64,000 nt of DNA from Dyadobacter sp. CY323 (GTDB taxonomy: Bacteria > Bacteroidota > Bacteroidia > Cytophagales > Spirosomataceae). This document shows, one piece after another, positions 46,969 through 56,207 of this stretch; the first letter of the stretch is position 1; each line of letters opens with the position of its first letter. The stretch spans positions 581,305-645,304 of the forward strand of contig NZ_JAJUXH010000003.1 of assembly GCF_021390245.1 (NCBI RefSeq), in the 5' to 3' direction. The notes under the pieces are model-generated. The model was not told the DNA's origin and ran no database searches. It saw nothing but the letters and a program-made list of their open reading frames with translations. The translations under genes were made by a program, and so were the position numbers.

Positions 46969-47733
46969 ATGAAGTTAAGCATCGTAATACCAGCTTATAA
47001 CGAAGAAGAATCGATCACGGACACGCTGGTGTCACTGCACGGCACATTGAATAAGTACAATATCCCGCACGAGATATGTGTTACCAACGACAATTCAAAG
47101 GATGGTACACTGCGGGTTTTGGACGAGCTTTCTTTACAGATCCCGACACTTGTTTATTATACCAACCCCGGCCCGAATGGTTTCGGTTACGCAGTCCGTT
47201 ACGGATTGGAACGGTTCAAAGGCGACTGCGTTGCAGTTTTTATGGCCGATATGTCCGATGACCCTGAAGATCTTGCTAAGTATTATTTCAAAATGCTGGA
47301 AGGTGACTACGATTGCGTTTTCGGCTCCCGTTGGGAAAAAGGAGGAAAGGTGATCGATTATCCCGCTTTGAAAAAGGTTATCAACCGCGTTGCTAACTTC
47401 ATTGTGCGGATTTTGATGGGTATCAAATACAATGATACCACCAATGCATTTAAGCTGTATAAACGAGAAACCATTGAAGGTATCAAACCTTTTTTGTCCC
47501 CACACTTCAACCTCACGATTGAACTTCCATTAAAAGCAATGGTTCGCGGCTACAATTATGCCGTGGTTCCAAACAGCTGGACAAATCGAAAATATGGCGT
47601 TTCCAAGCTAAAAATAAAGGAAATGGGAAGCCGGTACTTTTTTATCCTCATGTACTGCCTCATCGAAAAGTACTTCTCGCAAGGTGACTTTATGAAGAAA
47701 ACGGTCGCTCCAAAGAAAGAAGTCAGCAGATAA
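46969..47733 (+). CDS. Family 2 glycosyltransferase, DPM1-like
   Basis: A 254-residue GT2 with no membrane segment. Motifs: SIVIPAYNEEESITDTL, TNDNSKDGTLRV, FMADMSDDPEDL (D-x-D-like) and the Asn-rich NDTTNAFKLYKR. It resembles polyprenol-phosphate sugar transferases, and differs from the one at 41.3 kb. It is the last gene of the run; the next gene converges from the minus strand 2 bp beyond. Confidence 0.87.
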   Translation: MKLSIVIPAYNEEESITDTLVSLHGTLNKYNIPHEICVTNDNSKDGTLRVLDELSLQIPTLVYYTNPGPNGFGYAVRYGLERFKGDCVAVFMADMSDDPEDLAKYYFKMLEGDYDCVFGSRWEKGGKVIDYPALKKVINRVANFIVRILMGIKYNDTTNAFKLYKRETIEGIKPFLSPHFNLTIELPLKAMVRGYNYAVVPNSWTNRKYGVSKLKIKEMGSRYFFILMYCLIEKYFSQGDFMKKTVAPKKEVSR

Positions 47734-47735
47734 AT

Positions 47736-48185
47736 TTATTCAATCCAGTCCTGGATGAAATGCACTTTGTGGGCAATGTAAGAAATGCCTAGTCCCCAGA
47801 TAATTGCGCTGATCGCCATCCACAAGAAAATGGAGCCACGTGGTACCTTAAATGCGACAGCGAGTATAGGTCCGAAAAGGGGTGTAAATAATGGTGGCGT
47901 AAGAAATGCGATGCCGATTATCCCAAATTTTCTCCAGATGTTAACCGCGATGCGATTCGTTCTGGTAAACTTTTTAGGCTTGGACTTTCTGTATCTCTTA
48001 ATCAATGCTTGAATTCCGCTTCCTACATACGTCAGCAGCAGAACGCTAAACATCATACCTATCGCGGAGCAAATGGCGGTTTCTATCCAGGTTAGTTTAA
48101 GAATTACGCCGGTAATGGGCCCTCCGAAAAATTTAAGCGTACTTGCAAGTGCAACGGACAAGTATTTAAGAAAGATGGTTTTCAT
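47736..48185 (-). CDS. Small membrane protein, possibly small multidrug export family
   Basis: A 149-residue protein with about four hydrophobic segments and a positively charged loop (IKRYRKSKPKKFTRTNRI). The region FGIIGIAFLTPPLFTPLFGP resembles the Sm_multidrug_ex family (PF06695). It follows dxr with no gap (dxr stop at 48186), so it is co-transcribed, and it converges on the glycosyltransferase gene. Transport function is tentative. Confidence 0.6.
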   Translation of the reverse strand: MKTIFLKYLSVALASTLKFFGGPITGVILKLTWIETAICSAIGMMFSVLLLTYVGSGIQALIKRYRKSKPKKFTRTNRIAVNIWRKFGIIGIAFLTPPLFTPLFGPILAVAFKVPRGSIFLWMAISAIIWGLGISYIAHKVHFIQDWIE

Positions 48186-49346
48186 TTATACTTTTACCTG
48201 GATCAATTCGGAAGCAAAACGTCTTGTGGCCTCGTTTGTTTGAACATAATCAAAATAGGATGGATTCCCAACATATTCGATTTTGGCGAGGCTTTCAACA
48301 ATAACGTCTGAAATGTCCAGAAATCCAATCTTGTCGTGTAGGAATGCCTCAACAGCAATTTCATTTGCCGCATTTACGATACAAGCTGCGTTTCCTTTTT
48401 TTTCCAAAGCCTCGTATGCAATCGCAAGGTTTCTGAAAGTTTCCAGATCCGGTTTCTCGAAAGTGAGGCAAGGATAATCTGTGAAATTTAAACGCGGAAA
48501 TGCAGATTTAAGGCGGAAAGGATAATGTAATGCATATTGAATCGGCAGTTTCATATCAGGCAATCCCATTTGTGCTTTAACGCTGCCGTCTTCAAACTGT
48601 ACCATCGAATGAATAATGCTCTGGGGATGGACGATAACATCAATTTGTGAGGCTTGCAGATCAAATAACCATTTTGCTTCGATCACTTCAAGACCTTTGT
48701 TCATCAACGTAGCCGAGTCGATCGTGATCTTCGCGCCCATACTCCAGTTCGGGTGTTTCAAAGCCTGTTGTTTGGTAACATTGGCCAGGAAAGCATGATC
48801 TTTCCCCCTGAAAGGTCCACCGGATGCAGTCAGGATGATTTTCTCAATGGGATTGTTTTCTTCACCTGCCAGGCATTGGAATATCGCGGAATGCTCTGAA
48901 TCCACGGGATAAATCTTTACTCCGAATTGTTTTGCCAAACTTGTAATCAGCTCTCCGGCAACCACCAGCGTTTCTTTATTTGCCAGCGCGATGTCTTTTC
49001 CTGCTTTAATGGCATGTATCGTTGGCAGTAGTCCCGCGTAACCAACCATGGCGGTCAGGACAATATCGATATTTTCTTTCTCGACAACGGAAACGAGCGC
49101 CCCGGCACCGGAATACACTTTTATATTAAATGAGGATAATGCTGCCTTTACTTTTTCGAAATGCGCATGATTACAAATTACGACTTCTTCAGGTCTGAAC
49201 TTCACTGCCTGTTCGATCAGCAGATCGGCATTTTCTCCCGCAGTAAGTACGGATATAGAAAACACTTCCGGATTTGCTTCAATCACTTCGAGAGCCTGCG
49301 TCCCGATTGAACCGGTTGACCCTAAAATCGCTACATTCTTTTTCAT
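48186..49346 (-). CDS. dxr: 1-deoxy-D-xylulose 5-phosphate reductoisomerase
   Basis: Second enzyme of the MEP isoprenoid pathway: DXP to MEP with NADPH. A 386-residue full-length protein. NADPH loop AILGSTGSIGTQAL, the metal-binding PVDSEHSAIFQCL, substrate loop ASGGPFRGKD and GLEVIEAKWLF are in place. It lies 27 bp after the GH3-type gene on the minus strand. The partner dxs is at 60.9 kb. Confidence 0.97.
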   Translation of the reverse strand: MKKNVAILGSTGSIGTQALEVIEANPEVFSISVLTAGENADLLIEQAVKFRPEEVVICNHAHFEKVKAALSSFNIKVYSGAGALVSVVEKENIDIVLTAMVGYAGLLPTIHAIKAGKDIALANKETLVVAGELITSLAKQFGVKIYPVDSEHSAIFQCLAGEENNPIEKIILTASGGPFRGKDHAFLANVTKQQALKHPNWSMGAKITIDSATLMNKGLEVIEAKWLFDLQASQIDVIVHPQSIIHSMVQFEDGSVKAQMGLPDMKLPIQYALHYPFRLKSAFPRLNFTDYPCLTFEKPDLETFRNLAIAYEALEKKGNAACIVNAANEIAVEAFLHDKIGFLDISDVIVESLAKIEYVGNPSYFDYVQTNEATRRFASELIQVKV

Positions 49347-49373
49347 CTTACAATCTCTGTTCTGGATCAGTTG

Positions 49374-50876
49374 TTACGACCGGTTTATTTTAGTCAGCTC
49401 ATCTGCGATTTTACGATCATTGGATAATCTGGGTACTTTATTCTGGCCTCCCAACTTACCGTTTGCACGCATATAGTCAATAAATGAATTTCTGCGCAAT
49501 GGCGACAGCCGTAGTTGCCGCAAGATATTTCCTTGAATGAGATCCTGATAGTACACATTCAATTCGGTAAGCCGTTTGTCAAGATCTGCCGCGAATTGTT
49601 CCGGGTTAGCAGGCTTATTCGCAAATTCAATCAGCCATTCGTGGTAAGGAAGTCCGCCGTCCGCCGAACTTACCATTGGTGCAACCGTAAATTCTACGAC
49701 TTCTACCTCCGGATGACGTTCCATTGCATAACGCAATGATTTTTCGATTTCTTCTCCGATCACATGTTCGCCAAATGCAGAAATGAAATGCTTAATCCTG
49801 CCTGTTACCAGTATCTTATATGGATTTACAGAAACAAATTTTACGGTGTCACCGAGCGAGTAACCCCATAATCCCGCATTATTATTGATAATCACAGCAT
49901 AATTACGTCCAACCTCTACTTCCCCGATCGATAACCGTTTTGGATTTTCGTCAAAAAAATGTTCGACAGGTATAAATTCATAGAAAATACCGGTGTCCAG
50001 GAGAAGCAGCAGCGCGTCATCATCCTGCGCATTCTGATAGGCGAGAAAACCTTCCGAGGCTGGATAGAGCTCAATGGAATCAATACGTTTTCCAATTGAT
50101 TCGAATAATTTCGACTTGTAGGGTTCAAAATTGACACCGCCATAAATGAACAAAGAAAAGTCAGGAAAAACGTCTTTGATCTTCTTGCCGGTGCGCTCGA
50201 TGATTCTGTCAAAATACATCTGAACCCACGGTGGAATACCGGAAATCAGCGACATCGGCTGATCAATTGTTTCATCAATGATCTTGTCGAGCTTAGTTTC
50301 CCAATCTTCCATGCAATTGGTATCGTAGCTCGGCATTTGATTGGCCCGGAGATATCCGGGCACATGATGGTTGGAAATACCTGACAACCGGCCTGTCAGT
50401 ACCCCACCGGTCTCTGTCAGTATCGGGCTTCCTGAAAGAAAAATGAGTTTTTTATCCAGAAATGACGCTTTCCTGGTCTCATCGATATACGTCAAAATGG
50501 CATTGCGTGCCGAGTCGATGTGGTTGGAAATGGAATCCTTTGAAATAGGAATGTATTTGGTACCGGAAGTGGTACCGGAGGTTTTGGCGAAGTACAAAGG
50601 TTTACCTGGCCAAAGGATGTCATGTTCTCCTTCTTTGATCCTTGAAATATAACTTTTCAAATCTTCGTAATCACTTACCGGAACCGCTTCTTTGAAATCC
50701 TGGTAGGTATGAATGTCACGAAAAAAATGGTCTTTCCCGAACTGGGTTCCGGCTGCCTTTCTGACCAGCTCTGACCTCCATTTGTCCTGCACTTCGATGC
50801 TTCGTGCGATCCAATCTTTTTGCTGTTGAACGATGTACCGAGCCAGCGGCTGACTAAAAAGTGCTCTGATTCCCAT
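49374..50876 (-). CDS. GH3 auxin-responsive-promoter family protein
   Basis: A 500-residue adenylate-forming enzyme. Plant GH3 proteins join amino acids to hormones; the bacterial members have unknown acyl substrates. The ATP motif FAKTSGTTSGTKYIPIS near residue 100 and the N-terminal QFGKDHFFRDIHTYQDFK fit the family. ATG 50876 is preferred; a start at 50894 would run past the -7 box. It heads a minus-strand run with dxr and the small membrane protein. Confidence 0.88.
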   Translation of the reverse strand: MGIRALFSQPLARYIVQQQKDWIARSIEVQDKWRSELVRKAAGTQFGKDHFFRDIHTYQDFKEAVPVSDYEDLKSYISRIKEGEHDILWPGKPLYFAKTSGTTSGTKYIPISKDSISNHIDSARNAILTYIDETRKASFLDKKLIFLSGSPILTETGGVLTGRLSGISNHHVPGYLRANQMPSYDTNCMEDWETKLDKIIDETIDQPMSLISGIPPWVQMYFDRIIERTGKKIKDVFPDFSLFIYGGVNFEPYKSKLFESIGKRIDSIELYPASEGFLAYQNAQDDDALLLLLDTGIFYEFIPVEHFFDENPKRLSIGEVEVGRNYAVIINNNAGLWGYSLGDTVKFVSVNPYKILVTGRIKHFISAFGEHVIGEEIEKSLRYAMERHPEVEVVEFTVAPMVSSADGGLPYHEWLIEFANKPANPEQFAADLDKRLTELNVYYQDLIQGNILRQLRLSPLRRNSFIDYMRANGKLGGQNKVPRLSNDRKIADELTKINRS

Positions 50877-50883
50877 AGTAAAA

Positions 50884-50891
50884 CAAAGGTA
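50884..50891 (-). promoter_or_regulatory. -7 promoter box for the GH3-dxr operon
   Basis: Minus strand TACCTTTG, a perfect match, only 7 bp before the preferred ATG at 50876, so the leader would be nearly absent. The true transcription start may lie elsewhere. Confidence 0.4.
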
Positions 50892-50979
50892 CACAGGTTT
50901 TGTAATTTCTACGCTCCGCGACCCTCAGAGCGTCCTTTTTGAGCGTTAAACAGGCATAAGCCGAAATTTTTTAAATGCC

Positions 50980-51009
50980 TTTGTTTGTGGGTAATAATCT
51001 GTAATTTTG
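50980..51009 (+). promoter_or_regulatory. Promoter of mreBCD
   Basis: TTTG (50980-50983), 18-bp spacer and TAATTTTG (51002-51009), both Bacteroidota consensus. The mreB ATG is 41 bp further on. Confidence 0.65.
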
Positions 51010-51050
51010 CCAACCTGAAATCAAAGGGAGCGCAAATTTTAACAAATTAT

Positions 51051-52076
51051 ATGGGATTGTTTGATTTTTTGACTAGCGATATAGCGATTGATTTGGGTAC
51101 TGCAAATACGTTGATCATTCATAAAGATACAGTAGTAGTTGACGAGCCATCCATCATTGCGATGGACAAAACAACCGGAAAAGTTTTGGCGATTGGCCAC
51201 ACGGCCATGCAAATGCACGAAAAGACGAATGAAAATATAAAGACGATCCGACCACTAAAAGATGGTGTGATTGCCGACTTCACAGCTGCCGAAATGATGA
51301 TCCGGGGGATGATCAAAATGATCGATACCGGCAGTCGTTTTTTCACGCCTTCACACCGAATGGTGGTTTGTATTCCTTCGGGAATTACGGAGGTTGAAAA
51401 ACGTGCCGTGAAGGATTCTTGCGAGCATGCAGGCGCCAAGGAAGTGTATATGGTGCATGAGCCGATCGCAGCTGCGATCGGTATCGGAATCGACATTACC
51501 CAGCCAAATGGCGTTATGATCGTCGACATTGGCGGAGGTACTACTGAAATCGCCGTAATTGCTTTGTCAGGTATCGTTTGCGAGCAATCTGTACGGATCG
51601 CAGGTGATGTATTTACCCGCGACATCGTTGATTATATGCGTCGTGAGCACAATTTGTTGATCGGGGAGCGTTCGGCTGAGTTGATTAAAATGGCCATTGG
51701 TTCGGCTTCGCCCGAACTGGAAGTCCCTCTCGATGATTATCAGATACGGGGACGTGATTTGATGACTGGTATTCCAAAAGAAATCCGGGTTACGTATAGT
51801 GAGATAGCGTACTCTCTCGACAAGTCTATTTCGAAAATTGAGGAAGGTGTCATGAAAGCCTTGGAAATCTCTCCTCCTGAGCTTTCGGCGGACATTTTCA
51901 AAAACGGGATCTACCTTACCGGTGGAGGTGCGCTCATTCACGGACTGGACAGACGCATTGCCCAGAAAACGAAATTACCTGTACACATCGCCGATGATCC
52001 ATTAAAGGCAGTTGTGAAAGGAACCGGCGAAGTCCTCAAAAATCTTGAATTATACAAGCCCGTACTGATTTCATAG
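51051..52076 (+). CDS. mreB: Rod shape-determining actin homologue MreB
   Basis: A 341-residue cytoplasmic actin-like ATPase that positions cell-wall synthesis along rods. ATP site motifs DLGTANTLI, VDIGGGTTEIAV and GGGALIHGL are intact. Start at ATG 51051; a longer frame from 50985 spans the promoter and is rejected. First gene of mreBCD, with mreC after 46 bp. Confidence 0.97.
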   Translation: MGLFDFLTSDIAIDLGTANTLIIHKDTVVVDEPSIIAMDKTTGKVLAIGHTAMQMHEKTNENIKTIRPLKDGVIADFTAAEMMIRGMIKMIDTGSRFFTPSHRMVVCIPSGITEVEKRAVKDSCEHAGAKEVYMVHEPIAAAIGIGIDITQPNGVMIVDIGGGTTEIAVIALSGIVCEQSVRIAGDVFTRDIVDYMRREHNLLIGERSAELIKMAIGSASPELEVPLDDYQIRGRDLMTGIPKEIRVTYSEIAYSLDKSISKIEEGVMKALEISPPELSADIFKNGIYLTGGGALIHGLDRRIAQKTKLPVHIADDPLKAVVKGTGEVLKNLELYKPVLIS

Positions 52077-52122
52077 TAGCGGGCCGTTAACAGTTCATCA
52101 ATCAGCATGAACATTGTAACCC

Positions 52123-52965
52123 ATGCTCCAACTAGTTGATTTCGTTGTTAGGAATCGTTTTTTTCTGGTTTTTGTATTGCTGGAAGTGCTCAGTGTCTGG
52201 CTTATTGTGCGCAGCAACAGTTACTGGGGCGCAACTTATTTCAATACTTCCAATTATTACGTTGCCAAAACACTGGCGTTTTCTAATTCAGCCAGAGAGT
52301 TTACAAAACTTGACGAGATCAATTATGATCTTGCAAACGAGAATGCCCGGCTTCATGCCATGTTGACTGCAATTAATCAAAAGAAACCGGTTGATTCCCC
52401 AACAGGCTACATTCCCGACTCTGCATTCGCATCGCGTTTTGTATATACAGTCGCAAAGGTTGTGGACAATGAGACAAACAAACCAAACAATGTACTTACC
52501 ATTGATAAAGGCATCGCAGACGGCATAAAACCGGGTATGGGAGTCATCTCTGCGACCGGTGTCGTTGGTAAGGTGCGGTTCTGTTCCACCAACTATTCAG
52601 TGATTACTTCCATTCTGCATTCGCAGTTTATGGTATCTTCTAAATTGGTGAGAAGCAAGGAGATCGGCTATGCAAAGTGGCCTGGCAAGGATCCAAATTT
52701 GGTAGATCTGATTGATGTTTCAAAGTACACCAAGATTTTCAAAGGCGACTCCGCAGTGACTTCCGATCAGAATTCTGTTTTTCCGCCGGGTATCATGGTT
52801 GGCCGGGTTGAAAGCGTTACTGTACATCCAAATCAAACCTTTTATAATATCACGCTACGTCTAGCGACCGATTTCAGGAACCTCTCTTATGTTTATGTGG
52901 TACAAAATCAACAACTTGGGGAGCAGGAAAATCTTAAAAGTCGTATAGTAGAAACCCGCCGATGA
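52123..52965 (+). CDS. mreC: Rod shape-determining protein MreC
   Basis: A 280-residue protein with one N-terminal membrane helix (FFLVFVLLEVLSVWLIV), a coiled-coil (EINYDLANENARLHAML) and the MreC beta domain outside the membrane, with the hallmark GVISATGVVGKV and DQNSVFPPGIMVGRV. It links MreB to the wall-synthesis enzymes. It overlaps mreD by 4 bp. Confidence 0.95.
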   Translation: MLQLVDFVVRNRFFLVFVLLEVLSVWLIVRSNSYWGATYFNTSNYYVAKTLAFSNSAREFTKLDEINYDLANENARLHAMLTAINQKKPVDSPTGYIPDSAFASRFVYTVAKVVDNETNKPNNVLTIDKGIADGIKPGMGVISATGVVGKVRFCSTNYSVITSILHSQFMVSSKLVRSKEIGYAKWPGKDPNLVDLIDVSKYTKIFKGDSAVTSDQNSVFPPGIMVGRVESVTVHPNQTFYNITLRLATDFRNLSYVYVVQNQQLGEQENLKSRIVETRR

Positions 52966-53465
52966 GTTTACGAGAAGCAATACAATATTCCCTGATGATC
53001 CTGCTCTATTTATTTTTGCAGATCTTCTTCATGCGCAATATTGTTTTATTCAATTACGCATTCTGTTTCATCTACATTGCCGGTATTTTACTGCTTCCAG
53101 CGGATATTGACAGACTATACCTTTTGCTGATTGCATTTGGGATCGGGTTCACGGTGGATGTATTCTCCAACACCTTTGGAATGCATGCCTCTGCGACCGT
53201 ACTCATCGCTTACCTCCGCCCGTTCCTAATTCATTATCAAATGAAGTCCAAAGGAGCCGAGAGAGCCGAAGTCGGCATCCGGGCACAGGGACTGGGTGCA
53301 TTTCTGTTTTATCTGTTCCCACTGGTCCTTCTTCATCACTCGATGTTGTTTTTCATGGAGATGAATCATTTTGGAATGATCCTTTATACGCTCATCCGAA
53401 TTGGCGCGAGCACATTATTCACGACCCTTCTTATTATCCTGCTGGAACTTTTTTCAAAGCGTTAA
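52962..53465 (+). CDS. mreD: Rod shape-determining protein MreD
   Basis: A 167-residue integral membrane protein with about five segments, starting MSLREAIQYSLMILLYLFLQ. MreD has little sequence conservation, so the name rests on its size, its topology and its 4-bp overlap with mreC (ATGA). The SNTFGMHASATVL region matches Bacteroidota homologues. The RodA and PBP2 genes that often follow are not here. Confidence 0.88.
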   Translation: MSLREAIQYSLMILLYLFLQIFFMRNIVLFNYAFCFIYIAGILLLPADIDRLYLLLIAFGIGFTVDVFSNTFGMHASATVLIAYLRPFLIHYQMKSKGAERAEVGIRAQGLGAFLFYLFPLVLLHHSMLFFMEMNHFGMILYTLIRIGASTLFTTLLIILLELFSKR

Positions 53466-53692
53466 TCTGACATTTTGGCGCAAACTCAAATTGGCTCGAA
53501 ATTTGATGTAGATACATTAAATTTCCATTTCCGATGACTGTTTTCAGTCAGTTTCAAAAGTTCGGCAATTTTAATTTTATCGTGACGCAATGGCTGTTAG
53601 TTAGCTTCAAATGGCCATTCATCAATTTTTAATTTGTACGATTTGGAGCTGTTATTAATCTTTGTAAATTCAGCATTCCTATGTTAGTTGCC

Positions 53693-54280
53693 ATGTCAGA
53701 AACACTCACGACTAATGAATACACGGATGATCTTCGCTATGAGGTATTTAACCGTGAGTTCATGCCTCACATTGACTCCATGTATAACTTCGCCTTTCGT
53801 CTTACTATGGACGAGGACGATGCAAATGACCTGGTTCAAGACACATACTTAAAGGCTTTTCGTTTTATTTCCTCATTTGAGCAGGGTACCAATGCAAAAG
53901 CCTGGTTGTTCCGGATACTTAAGAACAGCTTTATAAATGATTACCGCAAGAAAAGCAAAGAACCTTCCAAAGTTGACTATCAGGAGGTAGAAACTACCTA
54001 TAATTCTGAGGAAGCTTCCGATACGACTTACACTGTCGATCTACGCGCCGATGCGGTACAAGAGTTGATCGGCGATGAAGTCGCCAATGCATTAAATGCG
54101 CTACCAGTTGATTTCCGTACGGTAATCATCCTTTGTGATATTGAAGGATTTACATATGAGGAAATGGCTAAAATTCTCGATATTCCGATCGGTACGGTAA
54201 GGTCCCGTTTGCACCGTGCACGTAACTTATTGAAGGAAAAACTTAAGAGTTATGCAAGTTCAATGGGATATGATTCGTAG
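53693..54280 (+). CDS. RNA polymerase sigma-70 family factor (ECF type)
   Basis: A 195-residue group 4 sigma factor. Region 2 is seen in DANDLVQDTYLKAFRFI with the basic KAWLFRILKNSFINDYRKK; region 4 has the helix-turn-helix GFTYEEMAKILDIPIGTVRS followed by RLHRARNLL. ATG at 53693 chosen; another ATG at 53681 adds four residues. An imperfect -7 box (AATCTTTG) ends at 53664. It is followed 82 bp later by a Cys-rich anti-sigma candidate. Confidence 0.93.
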   Translation: MSETLTTNEYTDDLRYEVFNREFMPHIDSMYNFAFRLTMDEDDANDLVQDTYLKAFRFISSFEQGTNAKAWLFRILKNSFINDYRKKSKEPSKVDYQEVETTYNSEEASDTTYTVDLRADAVQELIGDEVANALNALPVDFRTVIILCDIEGFTYEEMAKILDIPIGTVRSRLHRARNLLKEKLKSYASSMGYDS

Positions 54281-54362
54281 GTTGTGAAACTTTTTTTGCA
54301 ACCTATTCGGTTATAGGGTACAACTGTACTTATCTTCCATTTTTCTTATTTCATTTTAAATA

Positions 54363-54653
54363 ATGAATGCATCAATTACGACGCCTTCTGTTACAGACGG
54401 TGCCCAAAACCAAATGATGAAGCATACCTGTGAGCACCATGCAGAGTGCATGAAGATTATTCAGGCGATCCTGGATGACGAGGCGAGTGAAGCTGAAAAG
54501 GATCATTTCCGTGAAAACATGGATAAATGTATCCCGTGTATCGAGGCATATCGTCTGGAGAAATGCATCAAAGACTCCCTCAACCTGAAAGTCGAAAAGA
54601 AACCGTGCCCCCAAAGCATACTCGATAAGATCATATCAAAAATCAACAGTTAA
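54363..54653 (+). CDS. Zinc-binding anti-sigma-like protein
   Basis: A 96-residue soluble protein rich in His and Cys: HTCEHHAECMK near residue 20, then DHFRENMDKCIPC near residue 50, resembling the H/C-C zinc site of anti-sigma factors such as RsrA or ZAS proteins, though the His-to-Cys spacing is longer. There is no membrane segment. Placed right after the sigma factor, it most likely binds it, perhaps as a redox or metal switch. Confidence 0.72.
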   Translation: MNASITTPSVTDGAQNQMMKHTCEHHAECMKIIQAILDDEASEAEKDHFRENMDKCIPCIEAYRLEKCIKDSLNLKVEKKPCPQSILDKIISKINS

Positions 54654-54662
54654 TCTGTTCGT

Positions 54663-55232
54663 GTGAAAGGTAAGCTTATTATATTTTCTGCCCCCTCCGG
54701 TTCCGGAAAAACTACAATCGTAAGACATTTATTAAAAAAATTTCCTGGTCTTCTGGCCTTCTCGGTTTCGGCATCAACACGTGAGCGCCGTGACCATGAG
54801 ATTGAAGGAAAAGACTATTACTTTTTAGCAAAAAGAGATTTCCGTGAGCGGATCGCTAATAATGAATTCGCAGAGTGGGAAGAAGTTTATGCTGGAAATT
54901 ACTATGGTACGTTCAAGACAGAAATAGAACGGCTCTGGGCTGAGGGCAGGCATGTTCTGTTCGATGTAGATGTGAAGGGGGGATTAAAACTAAAAGAAAT
55001 TTATCGGGAAAAAGCGTTGGCTATTTTCGTGAAGGTTTCGTCGGAAAAAGAGATTATCCGTAGACTCAGCGAGCGGGGTACTGAAACTGAAAAGTCGCTG
55101 GAAACCCGTTTGGGAAAGGTGCGATACGAACTTAGTTTCGAAGATAAGTTTGACATTACGCTTGTCAATGACGATCTCGAAGAAACACTGCAAAAAGCCG
55201 AAGAAATCGTGATGGATTTTACTGCTATCTGA
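54663..55232 (+). CDS. gmk: Guanylate kinase
   Basis: Phosphorylates GMP to GDP. A 189-residue kinase with P loop IFSAPSGSGKTTIVRHL, GMP-binding VSASTRERRDHEIEGKDYYF, and the lid IRRLSERGTE. Start is GTG at 54663, 9 bp after the anti-sigma stop; no ATG gives the right N terminus. nadD follows at 2 bp. Confidence 0.96.
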   Translation: MKGKLIIFSAPSGSGKTTIVRHLLKKFPGLLAFSVSASTRERRDHEIEGKDYYFLAKRDFRERIANNEFAEWEEVYAGNYYGTFKTEIERLWAEGRHVLFDVDVKGGLKLKEIYREKALAIFVKVSSEKEIIRRLSERGTETEKSLETRLGKVRYELSFEDKFDITLVNDDLEETLQKAEEIVMDFTAI

Positions 55233-55234
55233 TA

Positions 55235-55807
55235 ATGAAAATAGGCCTGTTTTTTGGATCCTTTAATCCCATCCACATTGGCCATTTAATTATTGCCAAC
55301 ACGATGGCCACTACGACAGATCTTGAACAGGTATGGTTTGTTGTCAGCCCACAAAATCCATTTAAGAAAAATAGCAGTTTGCTTCATGAATTTGACCGGT
55401 ACGACCTGGTGGAGCGCGCCATTTCAGAGAATGCATTGCTGAAAGCGACGGATGTTGAATTCCATATGCCAAAGCCCAGTTATACGATTGATACGCTGAT
55501 CCGGATTCAGGAAAAATTTCCGCAGCATGAGTTTAAGCTGATCATGGGTGAAGATAACCTGGCCCAGTTTCCAAACTGGAAGAATTTCGAACGCATTTTA
55601 GAGTACACAGGCCTATATGTTTACCCGCGCCCAAATTCTAAATCACACATTTTCACCAATCACCCCGCAGTAAAATTTGTGGAAGCTCCATTGCTGGATA
55701 TTTCTGCAACGTTTTTAAGAACTTGTCTTAAAAAAGGCCAATCCATACGATATATGGTACCTGAGGCTGTCGAACAACTTATCAGGATCAAGAAGTTTTA
55801 TCAATGA
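55235..55807 (+). CDS. nadD: Nicotinate-nucleotide adenylyltransferase
   Basis: Adenylates NaMN to NaAD in NAD synthesis. A 190-residue nucleotidyltransferase with the (F)GSFNPIHIGHL signature, KPSYTIDTL, GEDNLAQFPNWK, and a C-terminal ISATFLR-type motif (DISATFLRTCLKKG). Together with nadC (3.4 kb) it provides two steps of the de novo pathway in this window. It starts 2 bp after gmk, so the two are coupled, and converges on the small lipoprotein gene with no gap. Confidence 0.96.
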   Translation: MKIGLFFGSFNPIHIGHLIIANTMATTTDLEQVWFVVSPQNPFKKNSSLLHEFDRYDLVERAISENALLKATDVEFHMPKPSYTIDTLIRIQEKFPQHEFKLIMGEDNLAQFPNWKNFERILEYTGLYVYPRPNSKSHIFTNHPAVKFVEAPLLDISATFLRTCLKKGQSIRYMVPEAVEQLIRIKKFYQ

Positions 55808-56200
55808 TTATATAGGTCTTTCCTGAAAGGTAATTTCTGAGAGCAACCCCACCGCATTGAATTTTAAAACAACTTTGGCTGCATTAGACTTAGCCTTAAT
55901 GTCCTCGCATTGCGGTCCTGGCTCCAAAAAATACACATAGTATTTTACATTCCTTTCACCGAGCTGGTGTATATCGGGCCTACCCAGAAGTTTCCCAACA
56001 TCATCCGCAAATTTCCCTTTCAGCTCATCCTGAACTGCTTTGAAATCTTTTTGTAAGTTTGATCGAACATCGTTGCAGCCGCCGCGGTCAGATCGCCACT
56101 TTTTTAAATCCAGGGAACCTAGCTTATCGGGAGGCGAGGAGCAGGATACAGCTACGCCGATAAACATTCCAATGGCGAACCGATTAACTATCTTAAACAT
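55808..56200 (-). CDS. Putative lipoprotein of unknown function
   Basis: A 130-residue protein with a lipoprotein signal (RFAIGMFIGVAVSC, Cys near residue 20). The mature part has three more Cys and no motif I can name. Its ATG is 7 bp from the start of the divergent NTF2-like gene, so their promoters must overlap the neighbouring coding sequence. It converges with nadD without a gap. Confidence 0.72.
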   Translation of the reverse strand: MFKIVNRFAIGMFIGVAVSCSSPPDKLGSLDLKKWRSDRGGCNDVRSNLQKDFKAVQDELKGKFADDVGKLLGRPDIHQLGERNVKYYVYFLEPGPQCEDIKAKSNAAKVVLKFNAVGLLSEITFQERPI

Positions 56201-56207
56201 CTAATGA

